Source of the DNA: Pedinophyceae sp. YPF-701
Taxonomy: Eukaryota > Chlorophyta > Pedinophyceae
Direction of reading: 5' to 3'
DNA: 57,222 bases
NCBI GenBank assembly: GCA_916048055.1
Contig: CAJZHL010000025.1
Coordinates: 1-57,222 of the forward strand
The notes under the pieces were generated by a model. The model saw nothing but the letters and a program-made list of their open reading frames with translations. It ran no database searches and was not told where the DNA came from. Below are positions 1 to 10,700 of this stretch, in pieces. The position numbers were made by a program, and so were the translations under genes. How positions within the stretch are numbered: position 1 is the stretch's first letter; every line of letters begins with the position of its first letter.

Positions 1-3000
1 GCGCGACGCTGAGGGTGCTGCGCGGGTACGCCTTCGGGTCGACGCGCACCGCGAACGGCGACCCGGGGACCTGCTGCCCCCCGACCGTCACCTCGATCGA
101 GTGCGGCCCCTTGAAGGTGTGGTTGACGGTCGCGAACCACCGCCCGTCGGGGTTGGGGAGGCCCATGTCGATCGGCTGCACGACAGTGTCGCCCGGCTGC
201 CCGGGCCGCTGGAACCGCACGGTGGTCACGGCGCGCAAGTTGGCGTAGGTTGCGACGGGCAGCGTGCGGCGCGCGGCCACGACGATGCTGTACGGCTCGC
301 CGGCGTCGATGGCGGACTCGCCGGGCCCGCCCTGGCGCGTCGTGAGCGTCGCGGAGAAGTCGAGCGTGGGCAGCTCGCCCAGGATCTCCAGCGAGCGGCG
401 TGGCAGCTGCGTGGCGCTGGAGAAGGTGGTGATGCCCACGTCGCTGCGGGGGCCCTCGACGAGGCGGTTGTTCTTGAACACGACGCTCACGATGTAGCTC
501 CCCGGGTCCGGGAGCTGGAACTGGATGAAGTAGTTGCCGTCGCCGCCGTCCGTCAGGTTGGCGATGAAGGTCAGGTCGAGCGCGTTGGCGTTCACCAGCG
601 TCACCTCCAGAAGGCTCGCCTCGCCGCCCGTCGTGAGGCGGTTCCCGAAGATGTCCACGCCCTCGAGGAACGAGATCACGCTCTGGCCCGCGGCGGCGGT
701 GCGCGGGAGCGCGCTCAGCCGCGAGAGCACCGAGGGCGGCTGGGTCACCACCGTCACGAGCGTCCCGTTCAGCCGCAGCTCGATGCGGTAGTTCCCGATC
801 CTGTCCAGCGCTGGCATGTAGACGCACTGCTCGGGCTGGCCCTCCCGCCCGCGGCACGGGTCGGGCGCCAGCTCCGTCCAGAAGCTGGGGCCGTTGTGCG
901 CCGTCTTGTCGTCGAGCACCTCCGCGACGCGCGGCTGGGCCGAGCGCACGTAGGCCGGGTCGCTGTTGTACGCCTCCTGGGGCACGAACGTCGGGACGGC
1001 CGTCACGTTCCACTCGGAAACGTACGACGGGTTGCCGAAGGCGTCGCGCGGGAGGAGCGAGAACGTCACGATGCCCGCGCGCTGCGTGGCGCCGAACTCG
1101 AGCGTGCTGCGTACAGGGTCCGGGTACGCCGGGATGCCGAGCAGCGAGAACGCCTGGAGCGGGGACCCGGGCCCGAGCGACACGGGCGCGTAGGTGGCGT
1201 TGAGGTCGAGGAGGAGCGTGCCGTTCTTGCCGGCGTTGAGCGGGTGCTGCAGGTTGACCAGCGTCAGGCGGATGGTGTAGGTGAGCGACGCGTTGCGCGG
1301 CCCGAGGAAGGTCGCGAGCGACACGCCCGCCAGAGCGTCGGGCGAGTTGGGCTCCGGCTTGATGAACGACGCGGAGATCTCCGACGGCGCGAGACGCACG
1401 CCGTTCGAGAAGATGCCCAGGTCGAGGGTCGCGCCGGGATTGTCGCGCACGATCGGGTTGCCGTACACGTCCTTGCCGAACACGCGAATCTCGTGCCGGA
1501 AGCCCGCCATGGCCACGCGCGGGTACTCCACGCGCGTCCCGTCGCCGATCTCGTTCGCGCGCACAAACTGCCGGAACGTGCCCGTGAGGTTGCGGCCCCC
1601 GACCGTCACCAGCAGGTCGTAGCTCCCCGAGCGGTACGTGTCCCACACGACGCTGAAGAGCCCCGCGTAGGGCCCCACCTGCGTCAGGGCGAAGCGGCCG
1701 TGCGTCCGGTTGTTGTCCTCCTCCGTCGGCAGCGGGTCCCAGTTGATCCCGATGGCCGTGATGTTGACGCCCGAGGGCAGCGGGTTGCCCTGGTCGTCCC
1801 GCGCGATGATGAAGTACTGCGGCCGCGTGGCGTTGACGCGCGGGACCAGGGCCGGGTCCTGCGCGATGGTCGTGCCCACCCCGAACGCGTTCGGGACCAC
1901 CTGCACGACGCGCGGGTAGTCCCCCAGCCGATCGCCCGCGAAGCTCAGCAGCGGCGCACCGCCCTGCATCGCCGCCGCGGGCGCCTCGGCGCCGAGCACG
2001 AACACAGAGGACGGCCCAGTGCGGTCGAAGTTCATCGTCGCGGTGTAGCTGCCGTTTCCGAGCGCGGTGAGGTTCGCCGACGTCGGCACGCAGTCGAACG
2101 CGCCCGGGCAGGGGCACCCCGCCGTCGACGGCAGGATGAAGGTCACCTCCTTGACCGTCGACGTGAAGTTGTACGGAGGGTCCACGCCCGACACGTAGAT
2201 CGCGCCGTCCTGCTTGGCCGCGACCTGCAGCCGCGAAGCGCCCGACGTGAACGAGTCCGCGCGGACCAGCCACGAGTCGCCACGCCACTGCGCCAGCACC
2301 GGCTGACCGAGCTCCGGCGCGGCGGCGACCAGGGGGTTGCTGGCGGCGTCGATCCCGAGCGAGGCCTCGCTCGCGCGGAACGGCGGCGGCTCCGCGAAAG
2401 GCGTCAAGTGCTGCCGGATGGTGAACAGCAGGGGCGTGGTGCCCGGCGCGTGCGCGAGGCCGTACACGACGCCCGCGCTGGTCTTGCGCAGCACGACGCT
2501 CTTGATGCCGCGCGCGACGACCGTGGCGTTCGTGATGACGCTGCCGTTGATCGTGGACCCACGGATCCACCGCAGGTCGTCGCTGCCGTCCAGGTACATG
2601 GCGTGGAGGGTTCCGTCCTGGTCAACCTCCACGTCCCACGCAGCGAGGCCCGGGACGTCGATGAGGTCGCGTAGCAGCGCCGAGAACGACGAGCCTGACA
2701 GCAGGCGGTTGAAGCACGATACCTTGCCGGCGTGCGCGGCCATGGTCTCGCGCACGCACGCAATCAGCTGCTGGTCGAGGGTGTACACCAGGCGGCCCGC
2801 CGTCGCGCCGCAGTCCTGCGACCCAGACGGACACCCGAGGCTCAGCGAGTAGAGCTGGCCCCAGCGGTCGGGCCCGCCGTCCTCGCCGCCAACGGCCGGG
2901 AGCCACTGCCGCCCGACGACGGCGTTTCGATCGTACCGCAGGACGCGGACCGACGTGGTGTTGGCGATCAAGACGTGCGGCTGGAGCGTCAACGGGTTCT

Positions 3001-6000
3001 CCTCGATGTCGATGGCCAGCGTGACGTTGTCAGCGGGGAGCTCGGGCAGGGTCACGAGCCCGCCCGTGCGCACGTCCCACGCTTTGACGCGCACGCGGTT
3101 CACGAACGTCACGTTCCGCGTGACCACCTCGGTGACGGTCTGCGTGACGATCTGCGTCGCCGGCGGCAAGGTGCTCGCCGCCGCGGCCGTGGTGGCGGGC
3201 GCTGCCGTGGCGTTGGTGCCGTTGGCCGCCAGCACGGGCGTGGTGGTCGCCGCGGGCACGACGGTCGTCGCGCTGCCGTTCACGGGCGCCGCCGTCACCG
3301 GCACGGACACGTTGCGCGTGGTGACGACCGTCTCGTTGAACAGCAGCAGGCTGGGCACCGTCTCGATGTAGGCAAAGTAGGCCTGGAACCCACCCGGGCG
3401 GACGTGCAGCACGTGCGCGTCCGAGTTGTTCGGCGCGGCGTCCCTCCCGTTCGGGATGAACCGCGAGAGGTCGCCCTCCAGCGCGCGCAGGGGGTCCAGG
3501 TCGCCCACCAGCTGCTGGCGGCAGATGTTGGCCTGGAGCTGCCCGGTGGCGTACGCGCGGCGCAGGCCCGTCACGGGATTGCCGAAGCGGTCGCGACCGT
3601 CCACGCGCAGCGTCTGCGGGCCCGCGGCGGTCACGTTCGCGGGTGCCAGCAGCACGGAGCTGTTGACCTGCATGCGCGAGTGCACGACCTGCCACACCAG
3701 CGACGTGTACGGCGCGTCGCGCGCCGGGTCCCGGAAGTACGACGGCGTGAACACGCGGAACGACACCGTCGTGGTCGTGCTGTTGACCGTCGCGTTGCCG
3801 GTGAAGGTCGTGTTGACCACCGTCTCGTTGAACACCGGGGTCGTCGTGCCGACGCGCACCGGGACGCCGTCGACCGTGCCCGTCAGGTTGAACGCCGCCG
3901 CAGTCGTGATGTTGGTTGCCAGCGAGACCACCTTGCTGCACCGCGCGTACAGCCGGGTCTGCAGAATCCCGCTGGCGTCAAACGGCGCCGCCCCCGCGGG
4001 AACGCACAGGTTCAGGATGCACCGGAACCCGTCCGAACAGATCCCCGGCGACATCGCGCCGGCGCCGTAGATCGCGATCAGCGTCGCGTTCGTCTCGGTC
4101 GGCAGCGCCCCGCTCAGGTTGACCTGCGGCAACACGCCCGCCGTGTCCGCCAGCGTGACGTTCGCCTGAACGCGCGGGACCGCCGAGAAGTCCCCCTTGA
4201 TCGACGCTAGCGCCCCGCCGAGCTCGAGGTCCCACTTCGTCTGGTTGACCTCGACCTTGTGCAGCTGCCCCGCGCCAGCCTCCAGCCCGAGCTCCTCGGG
4301 GACCACCAGCGAGGACCCCACGACTTGGAGGCCCGGGGTGACGCCGAGCGTGGCGTTCGTCACGGGCGACGTCACCTGGAGGTAGGGATAGAAGAAGGAC
4401 GCCGCGGGCTCGACGGCGGCGCGCAGGACGGCGACGTAGTACGTGCGGTTTGGCTGCGAGCGGTCCTCCGGCAGCACCGTCACGGTGATGTTCGTGACCG
4501 ACGGCACCGGCCACGCCGCGGGCGTCGGGAGCGCGATCGCCTGCGAGAAGTTCCCCGGCGGCACGTAGGCCCCGTCCACGAGCATGGTGCACACCTCCCC
4601 GCCCGCGACGACGCCGCTGCACCGCGGCTTGAGCCGGATGGTCGCCACGCTCGGCGCGACCGCGGCCGACAGGTACGTGAAGTTGTGCGGCCCGCGCACC
4701 ACGTGGTTGGCCAGCTCGGGCTGCCAGAGCGCGCTGGGGGTGTCCAGCCGCCCCGTCGACCCGTCCGTGCCCTCGGGCGCGACCCACCCGGTGTCGGGCG
4801 TCATCCCCGCGAGCCGCGCGTCCGTGTTGGGCGCCGCGCGCGTGATCACGAAGGTGTAGGTCGCGGTCGACGCGCCGTCCTCGGACACCGAGGTGAGCGT
4901 GAAGGTGTTGCTGCCCACGTCGAGCGGGAGGGCGGCGCCGAGCTCGGTCGAGATGAGCCGCACGGCGCTCCCGCCGGTCTTCGCGAGCGTGATGTTGGCG
5001 CGGTTGCGGTGGTCCGTCAGCGACACGGCGGGCGTGCGGCCCGAGGTGGCCTGCACCGTCGGCGTGAACTGCACCTGGGGCTGCCGGAACAGCGCGCTCG
5101 CCGAGTGCGTCGCGCCGGCCGTGAGGATGGGCAAGAACGGGATGCTCAGCGGCGTCGTGACGTTCGGGTTCGTCCCCGCGGAGGAGATGGCCAGCCCGAG
5201 CAGGGCGCTGTCGGTGGCGCGCGCCCGCCGCAGGACCTTGATCGTGTACAGCGTCTTCCCGGCGGTGTTGAACAGCGCGAGCCCGCTCCGTGGCTGGTGC
5301 GCCTGGCTCTGCACCTCGACCAGCAGCGTCTGGACGGACCCCTGGAACGACGCCAGCGAGTACGGGATCTGCGGAGACGAGGGCATGGAGCGGGGGTTGG
5401 GGACGCGTCTCAGCCAGGGAGCGCGCGGGACCGATGGACCGCGTCGGCGGGGGCGCGGCGAGCGGGGCGGGGGGATGCGTTGCCGCGGGTGGCGCACCGT
5501 GGTCTTGTTGGCGCGCATCCCCGGGGCGGCGCCCGTGGTGTAGCACCGTGCATCGACGCCCGGTGGCGGGTTCTCGAGCGGGCAGAACGTGGAGTCCTTG
5601 GGCTCGTTCGCGAAGTTGACGAACAGCCGCTGGAAGGGCCCCTGGAGCGTGGCGTTGACGCCGAAGCTGGTGTAGTCCGGGTCCACCTCGACGAGGTAGT
5701 TCAGCGAGGCGGGGTCGAACCCGACCGTGCCGACGGTCCCGTCGCCCGGGTCCTTGTACAGCACGCCGCTGGACGGGAAGCCGGCGTCCGCGGGCGCCAC
5801 GCTCTCAATGCGCAGGGAGAGGAGCCGGTCGGCGGTGCTGCGGCCGGGGCGCGCGGTGCCGATGGTGTAGTTGGTCCGCGAGGTGCCGTCCTGGGACGTG
5901 ACCTCGACGGTGATCGTCGCGGGGTCGCCGACGCCCGTGGCGACGTTGACCAGCAGCGCGACAGCCTGGCTCCCCGACCCCGACGAGAGCGCCGGGGTCG

Positions 6001-6367
6001 ACACTGCGCCGTCGGCGCTGTTGATGACCCGCACCTGGCTGCACGTGCTCGCGCTGCACGTGAAGTTCACCGTCATGAAGAGGTCGCTCACGCCCGTCCC
6101 CGCCGTGGCGTAGTTGTGCAGCGCGCACTCGTGGATGGCGGTCGCCGTGTACGACGTCGTCGACGGCGAGAACGCCTCGTTCAGCCGCCCGATCGACCCG
6201 TCCCCGCAGAGGCTCGTGGACAGCGCCGACAGCGTCGACGTGCTCGCCTGCGCCACCGCGCCCGGCACCAGCACCGCCAGCGCGCCCGCCAGCAGCAGCA
6301 GCGCGGCCCGGAACCCGCCCCACGCCGCCACTGCACGCCCGCGGGCCCCGCGCGCGCGACCGCGCAT
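1..6367 (-). CDS. Large secreted/surface protein with cadherin-like and filamin-type beta-sandwich repeats (3' end outside window)
   Basis: The minus frame starting at ATG 6365-6367 has no stop to base 1, giving about 2080 residues in the window; the C terminus lies beyond it. Residues ~15-42 form a signal peptide (Arg-rich start, Leu/Ala core ending near AVAQA). The N-terminal third resembles the cadherin-like beta-sandwich family: a start like LSALSTS, an 'AFSPSTTSYTATA' stretch, and later 'YTFVITRAAPNTDARL'. Further along, repeated D-x-x-GNP turns and, at the left edge, 'GPHSIEVTVGG...GSPFAVRV' are typical of filamin/ABP280 Ig repeats. Many N-x-S/T sequons indicate passage through the secretory pathway. 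A 129-bp phase-0 intron (5369-5497, GTGCGC...CCGCAG) contains no stop, so it can be missed. Probable role: cell-surface or matrix adhesion. The family is fairly clear; the function is inferred. No membrane anchor is seen in the part present. Confidence 0.8.
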   Translation of the reverse strand, partial: MRGRARGARGRAVAAWGGFRAALLLLAGALAVLVPGAVAQASTSTLSALSTSLCGDGSIGRLNEAFSPSTTSYTATAIHECALHNYATAGTGVSDLFMTVNFTCSASTCSQVRVINSADGAVSTPALSSGSGSQAVALLVNVATGVGDPATITVEVTSQDGTSRTNYTIGTARPGRSTADRLLSLRIESVAPADAGFPSSGVLYKDPGDGTVGTVGFDPASLNYLVEVDPDYTSFGVNATLQGPFQRLFVNFANEPKDSTFCPLENPPPGVDARCYTTGAAPGMRANKTTVRHPRQRIPPPRSPRPRRRGPSVPRAPWLRRVPNPRSMPSSPQIPYSLASFQGSVQTLLVEVQSQAHQPRSGLALFNTAGKTLYTIKVLRRARATDSALLGLAISSAGTNPNVTTPLSIPFLPILTAGATHSASALFRQPQVQFTPTVQATSGRTPAVSLTDHRNRANITLAKTGGSAVRLISTELGAALPLDVGSNTFTLTSVSEDGASTATYTFVITRAAPNTDARLAGMTPDTGWVAPEGTDGSTGRLDTPSALWQPELANHVVRGPHNFTYLSAAVAPSVATIRLKPRCSGVVAGGEVCTMLVDGAYVPPGNFSQAIALPTPAAWPVPSVTNITVTVLPEDRSQPNRTYYVAVLRAAVEPAASFFYPYLQVTSPVTNATLGVTPGLQVVGSSLVVPEELGLEAGAGQLHKVEVNQTKWDLELGGALASIKGDFSAVPRVQANVTLADTAGVLPQVNLSGALPTETNATLIAIYGAGAMSPGICSDGFRCILNLCVPAGAAPFDASGILQTRLYARCSKVVSLATNITTAAAFNLTGTVDGVPVRVGTTTPVFNETVVNTTFTGNATVNSTTTTVSFRVFTPSYFRDPARDAPYTSLVWQVVHSRMQVNSSVLLAPANVTAAGPQTLRVDGRDRFGNPVTGLRRAYATGQLQANICRQQLVGDLDPLRALEGDLSRFIPNGRDAAPNNSDAHVLHVRPGGFQAYFAYIETVPSLLLFNETVVTTRNVSVPVTAAPVNGSATTVVPAATTTPVLAANGTNATAAPATTAAAASTLPPATQIVTQTVTEVVTRNVTFVNRVRVKAWDVRTGGLVTLPELPADNVTLAIDIEENPLTLQPHVLIANTTSVRVLRYDRNAVVGRQWLPAVGGEDGGPDRWGQLYSLSLGCPSGSQDCGATAGRLVYTLDQQLIACVRETMAAHAGKVSCFNRLLSGSSFSALLRDLIDVPGLAAWDVEVDQDGTLHAMYLDGSDDLRWIRGSTINGSVITNATVVARGIKSVVLRKTSAGVVYGLAHAPGTTPLLFTIRQHLTPFAEPPPFRASEASLGIDAASNPLVAAAPELGQPVLAQWRGDSWLVRADSFTSGASRLQVAAKQDGAIYVSGVDPPYNFTSTVKEVTFILPSTAGCPCPGAFDCVPTSANLTALGNGSYTATMNFDRTGPSSVFVLGAEAPAAAMQGGAPLLSFAGDRLGDYPRVVQVVPNAFGVGTTIAQDPALVPRVNATRPQYFIIARDDQGNPLPSGVNITAIGINWDPLPTEEDNNRTHGRFALTQVGPYAGLFSVVWDTYRSGSYDLLVTVGGRNLTGTFRQFVRANEIGDGTRVEYPRVAMAGFRHEIRVFGKDVYGNPIVRDNPGATLDLGIFSNGVRLAPSEISASFIKPEPNSPDALAGVSLATFLGPRNASLTYTIRLTLVNLQHPLNAGKNGTLLLDLNATYAPVSLGPGSPLQAFSLLGIPAYPDPVRSTLEFGATQRAGIVTFSLLPRDAFGNPSYVSEWNVTAVPTFVPQEAYNSDPAYVRSAQPRVAEVLDDKTAHNGPSFWTELAPDPCRGREGQPEQCVYMPALDRIGNYRIELRLNGTLVTVVTQPPSVLSRLSALPRTAAAGQSVISFLEGVDIFGNRLTTGGEASLLEVTLVNANALDLTFIANLTDGGDGNYFIQFQLPDPGSYIVSVVFKNNRLVEGPRSDVGITTFSSATQLPRRSLEILGELPTLDFSATLTTRQGGPGESAIDAGEPYSIVVAARRTLPVATYANLRAVTTVRFQRPGQPGDTVVQPIDMGLPNPDGRWFATVNHTFKGPHSIEVTVGGQQVPGSPFAVRVDPKAYPRSTLSVA

Positions 6368-7739
6368 CGCCTCCGCCCCTCCCCCCGGCGGCCACCCGCC
6401 GTGCCAGAAACTTGCGCCCGCGCAGTCTCGTGCCCCCGACCCGCCCGCCGCGCCGCCCCACGCGGCCCCGCACCCCCTGCATTGACACCCTGGCATCCCG
6501 CTCCCCTCGCTCCGCCTCGGGTCCGGCCCGACCTGCGCGCGCACGCGTCGGAGGAGCCCGCGGAGAGTCTCATCTCAGTGCAAGCTCGAGGACGCGGAAA
6601 GTGCACCGCCCCGCCGCGCGGCAGGTGCAGGGTGAGCGGCCGGGGCGCGCCGGGGGGCGCAGGACGCTGTCTCCCGGTCGCGGCGCGCGGGTCGCGGCGC
6701 GCGACGGCCGCCCGTGCGCGCGCGCGACCCGGTTCGGGCGGCGCTGGGCCCATGCGGGCGTTGCGACGCGCCGCGGGGCTCCGGCGCGCGCGCGGGGCCC
6801 CGGGCCGGTGTGGCCAGTCCGGGAGGCTGCGCTGCGGCGGTGGTCGTCCGCAAGGGCGGGCGGCAGTGCGGGCGCGGCGGGAGTTTCGAACGCATGCCCC
6901 GGGAGCGAGAGCACGGCGTGGGCGTCAGGCGCGGCGCGCGAGGCGGAAGCGAGCGCGCCCGCGGCTCCGGGAGGGCGGGCGGGAGCACGGAGGGTGTGCG
7001 GCGCGAGGGTGCGGCGCGCGCGGCGTTGGCGGCGAGGCCGCGGGCGCGGGCGGTCGGAGCCCCGGGCGAGCGCACGGTGGTCGCGCCTGGCGCTCGCTCG
7101 TGCGGGGGCCGCGGGGGGCGCTGGCGGGCGGGGAGGGCGGCGCTCACCTCTGCCGAGGTCACCGGCGGCGCGGCGATCCTCGCGTGGTCTTCCATGCCGA
7201 TCAGGGCCGGACGGACGTGCACATCCTGCACCGCTCCACCTGCTTGCGCTCGCTGCGACGTGCTCGCGCTCCTGTCCGGACGCCTCGCGCAGTCGAACGT
7301 ATCGTGGGGCCTATATTTAGAGCGTACGACGTCCGGAACGCTGTATTTTCCGTGCGTGACCCGTTGGTTCGCGGCGATCAACTAGTGCTGTTCCTTCACC
7401 TCGCGGGGGGGAGCGAGGGGGAACAGTGACGCGACGGATATCCAACCAGCGAGCGAACGTGGGTCTTTGTGTGCCCGGACGCGCGGGCGGGAAGGCCATG
7501 GCGCGCGGGCGGGGCCCGAAGGGCGCTCGGGAGGACTCCGCGGACCTCCCTGCTTCCGACCGACTTCAGGCGACCGACAGGGCCGCTGAAGGTCCTCGAG
7601 CGGAGGCGCCGGCATGCACAGGTGCTTGTTTACCTGGTTGCTGCGGCACGACATGATACGCCGTAATTAAGGGCCCTGACGGCCAGCAAAGGTGGTGTGC
7701 GTAGGCGGTCGCTCGGGCTGCGGCACAAGGCGTGTCGAC
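6368..7739. other. Divergent intergenic region between the surface-protein and NSF-like genes
   Basis: About 1.4 kb of extremely GC-rich sequence separates two divergent start codons. Long open frames exist here on both strands but show no domain, signal peptide or consistent splice structure, so I treat them as compositional. The only clear element is the A/T-rich box listed separately near 7315. I see no RNA gene. Confidence 0.5.
7315..7322. promoter_or_regulatory. TATA-like box (TATATTTA) in a GC-rich divergent intergenic region
   Basis: An isolated CCTATATTTAG stretch lies in otherwise GC-saturated DNA, about 420 bp upstream of the plus-strand NSF-like start and about 950 bp upstream of the minus-strand surface-protein start. 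It is nearly symmetric, so it could serve either direction. The plus-strand gene is closer. Assignment is inference. Confidence 0.35.
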
Positions 7740-10700
7740 ATGTGGCAGCACCGGTGGTGCGCTTGCATCGTCGTCCTCTGTCTGTGGCTCGCGACAGCGA
7801 CGCAGGTGAGGACGTGCAGGCGCGCCGTGGTCGGGCGTCGCAGGAGAACGCTGCGGCTGAGCTGTCGATGCGACGCCGGTGCCGGATTCACGAGCGACCG
7901 CGCTGCGCTCCATCATCGCCCGCACGCGTTCCCGGAAAAACGTCGCCATGCGCTCGGGTGACTGCGCAGGGAGAGGAGGAGTTTTATCACTACTTCACTG
8001 TGCCGGAAGAGGCCCGGAACCTGGTCCTCGTGCAGGGCCGAGCAACGCCATGGATCCCGTTCACGATCAACTCCCCGGCTACGCTGCGCATGGTGCCTCA
8101 GTGGTTCCGCGCCGTCCCCGCTGACCCCCACCAGCCCGCCGCGAGCGACGCGCCCACCTTCGAGCCCTTCGACGGCGCGGGCCTGAGCATCGAGCCAGAC
8201 CCGCTGACCTTCGACCAGGACGGCCCGCGGACGCGCGAGTTCCGCGTCACCTCGAACGTGACGGGGGACTTTCGTCTCGAGCTGGGGGTGTTTGCCACGA
8301 CGCGCATCGTGTACATGCGCCCGCAGCCGTTCGACCTGCGGGTGGAGCCCGTCGGGGCGGTGCTCGTCACGCCAGCGGCCATGGACTCGGTCGTCGCGGG
8401 CCGGCGCTCGCGGCAGTACAAGGCGGCGTCGCCGTTCCGGGAGCGTGGCGCGGCGCCGCTGGTGGAGGTGGCAGTGGTGGGCGAGCAGCGGCGGGCCGCG
8501 GTGCTCGGGGACGGGTCGCGGCGGAGGATGCCGGGGCGGAAGGCGGCCGCCGAGGGGCGGGGCGCGTGGGGCACGTGGGCGGGCACGGGGCAGGGGGACG
8601 CTGGCGTGGAGGGGGGCGGCTGGGAGGCCGTGCCGGCGGGCTGCGTGCGCGCGGAGCCGCCGGTGCTCAAGCTGTGGAGCGCTCCGGACGAGGGGGCGGA
8701 GGACGACCCCGGCTCAGCGGGCGTGCTCCCGTTTCACCTCGTGTCTGACACAGCGGCGGAATGTGCGGGGGTGTTCGAGGCCGCGACGGAGGACGACGTG
8801 GTGCACGCGGGCGTGGACGGGCCGGCGCCGGTCGCGGTCAACCTGCGGGTGAGATTCGAGGCCAGGTGCAGCGAACAGGCGCACGTGGTGACGGCGGCTG
8901 ACTGCCACGACAAGGCGCTTCCGAAGATTCCTGCACCCCGCGACGTGGTGCTGAGGCGCCCGGTGGTCGTGACACCCCCCGACGTCATCGTGCTCGCGCC
9001 CGGAGAGACAAGGAACGTGTCTGTAGAGGTGCGACACTGTTGACATACAGCCGCCACGGTGCGTAATTGCGGTGCGCCCCCCCTGCGAGCGTGACTCGAC
9101 GCCCTGCACCGTTGCGGTCTGCAGGTCTCGCACGCGGACGACGTGTCGCTGGCGCTGCTGGGCGAGGACCTGGTGTTCAGCGCCGCGCAGCTCGCCCTCA
9201 CGGCGACGTCACGCCCGCCGCTGCAGCTCAACGTGACCGTAGAGATGAGCGACGCGAGCGACTGCACCCTCGGCGCGCCTTGCTTCCGGGACATTCACTG
9301 GGGTTTGAACAAGGAGGGGACTGCCAAGCGACTGCTGTCAGGTCAGACGATCGTTTCTGTCCCTGCCCCCGCGCTCCACTAGCTCTTCGCAGTCAGTCTA
9401 GACCCGCTTGCGTCGACTCGGATTCTGGCCGCAGGAGGAGGGGTCGTTTTCAACAGCTCAACGACGCGGGTGATCGTCGTGCCGAGACTCCGGCTGCGGC
9501 TGCCGCGGTCGGCGCCGATGGCGTTTCTGAACCACACCGTCGACATGGCCATATCCATACAGCCGGCGGCAGCGGAGGGCTTCGCGAAGATCGCGGCGAC
9601 GGTCGACATGGGCGCAGCGCTGGACGCTGCGGTGCGGGAGGCGCGCAAGGCCGGCTGGCGGGCTTGTTCGGGCGAGCAGAACGCGACGATCACGGACGAG
9701 GCGGGGCAGGAATGCAATGCAGACGAGCATCCAGATCCAAACGAAGGGCGGTCCGGGGAGGCGACCAGCAACACAGCAGGGGCCTTCCTCGAGGCGCTGC
9801 TGCGGCGCGTCAGCGCCGGCGGCCCCGCGGACGGCCTGAGGCTCACAGATGCAGGCTCCGACGGCCCGCCGCTGCAGCCCAGCCCCGGCGCGTACCTCAC
9901 GGTGCGCCTCACCACCGTCAACGGGACCTCTGCGACGATATCTCCGTCGTGCTTCAACCTCAGCGCAAGCGCGGGATTCAACCGCACCGTGCGCATCACG
10001 CCGCACGAGCCCGGCGCACACGACCTCGTTCTGGACGTGTCGGGTCCGCTGGCGTCGCTGGTGCAGCACAACACCACCGCGAACACCACCTCGCTCGTCG
10101 CGCACTGGCCGGTGTTCAGCGACGACAGCGGCGCGTTCGCGCGCTTTGGCCTCGGCGGCGTAGATGAGCAGATGCGCGAAATCGTCCGCCGAGCGTTCGC
10201 CACGCGCGTCCTCCCTCCCGCGCTCGTCAGGTCCCTGGGCATCGCGCCCGTGCGGGGCATCCTCCTGCACGGGCGTCCGGGCGTCGGCAAGTCCACGATC
10301 GCCCGCGCGATCGGCCGCATGCTGTCGGCGGAGACGGTGCGCGTGGTGTCGGGGCCGGAGATCCTGTCGAAGTTCCTGGGCGAGAGCGAAGAGAAGACGC
10401 GCGAGGTGTTCGACCAGGCCGCGGAGGCTGCGGACCGCTCCCCCGGGCGCGTGCAGCTCATCATCTTCGACGAGCTGGACGCGCTGGTCAAGCCGCGCAC
10501 GGGCGGCGGCACCGCGCCCGACCGGGTGTACGACGGCATCACCAACACGTTCCTCACGCGGATGGACGCGATGGGGGAGTTCCCCAACGTGCTCGTCATC
10601 GGGACCACGAACCGTCGCGACCTCATCGACAAGGCGCTGCTGCGGCCCGGCCGGTTCGACATCCAGGTCCAGGTGCCGATGCCGGACGAAGATGGGCGCC

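Noticed and set aside
101-2674. Plus-strand open frame of 857 codons opposite the surface-protein gene
   Set aside because: Arg/His/Val/Asp-rich with no domains. It is the antisense shadow of the real minus-strand frame, created by rare stops at high GC.
4259-7429. Plus-strand open frame of 1056 codons
   Set aside because: Crosses the whole 5' half of the surface-protein gene and its promoter on the opposite strand; composition is typical of a GC-driven antisense frame.
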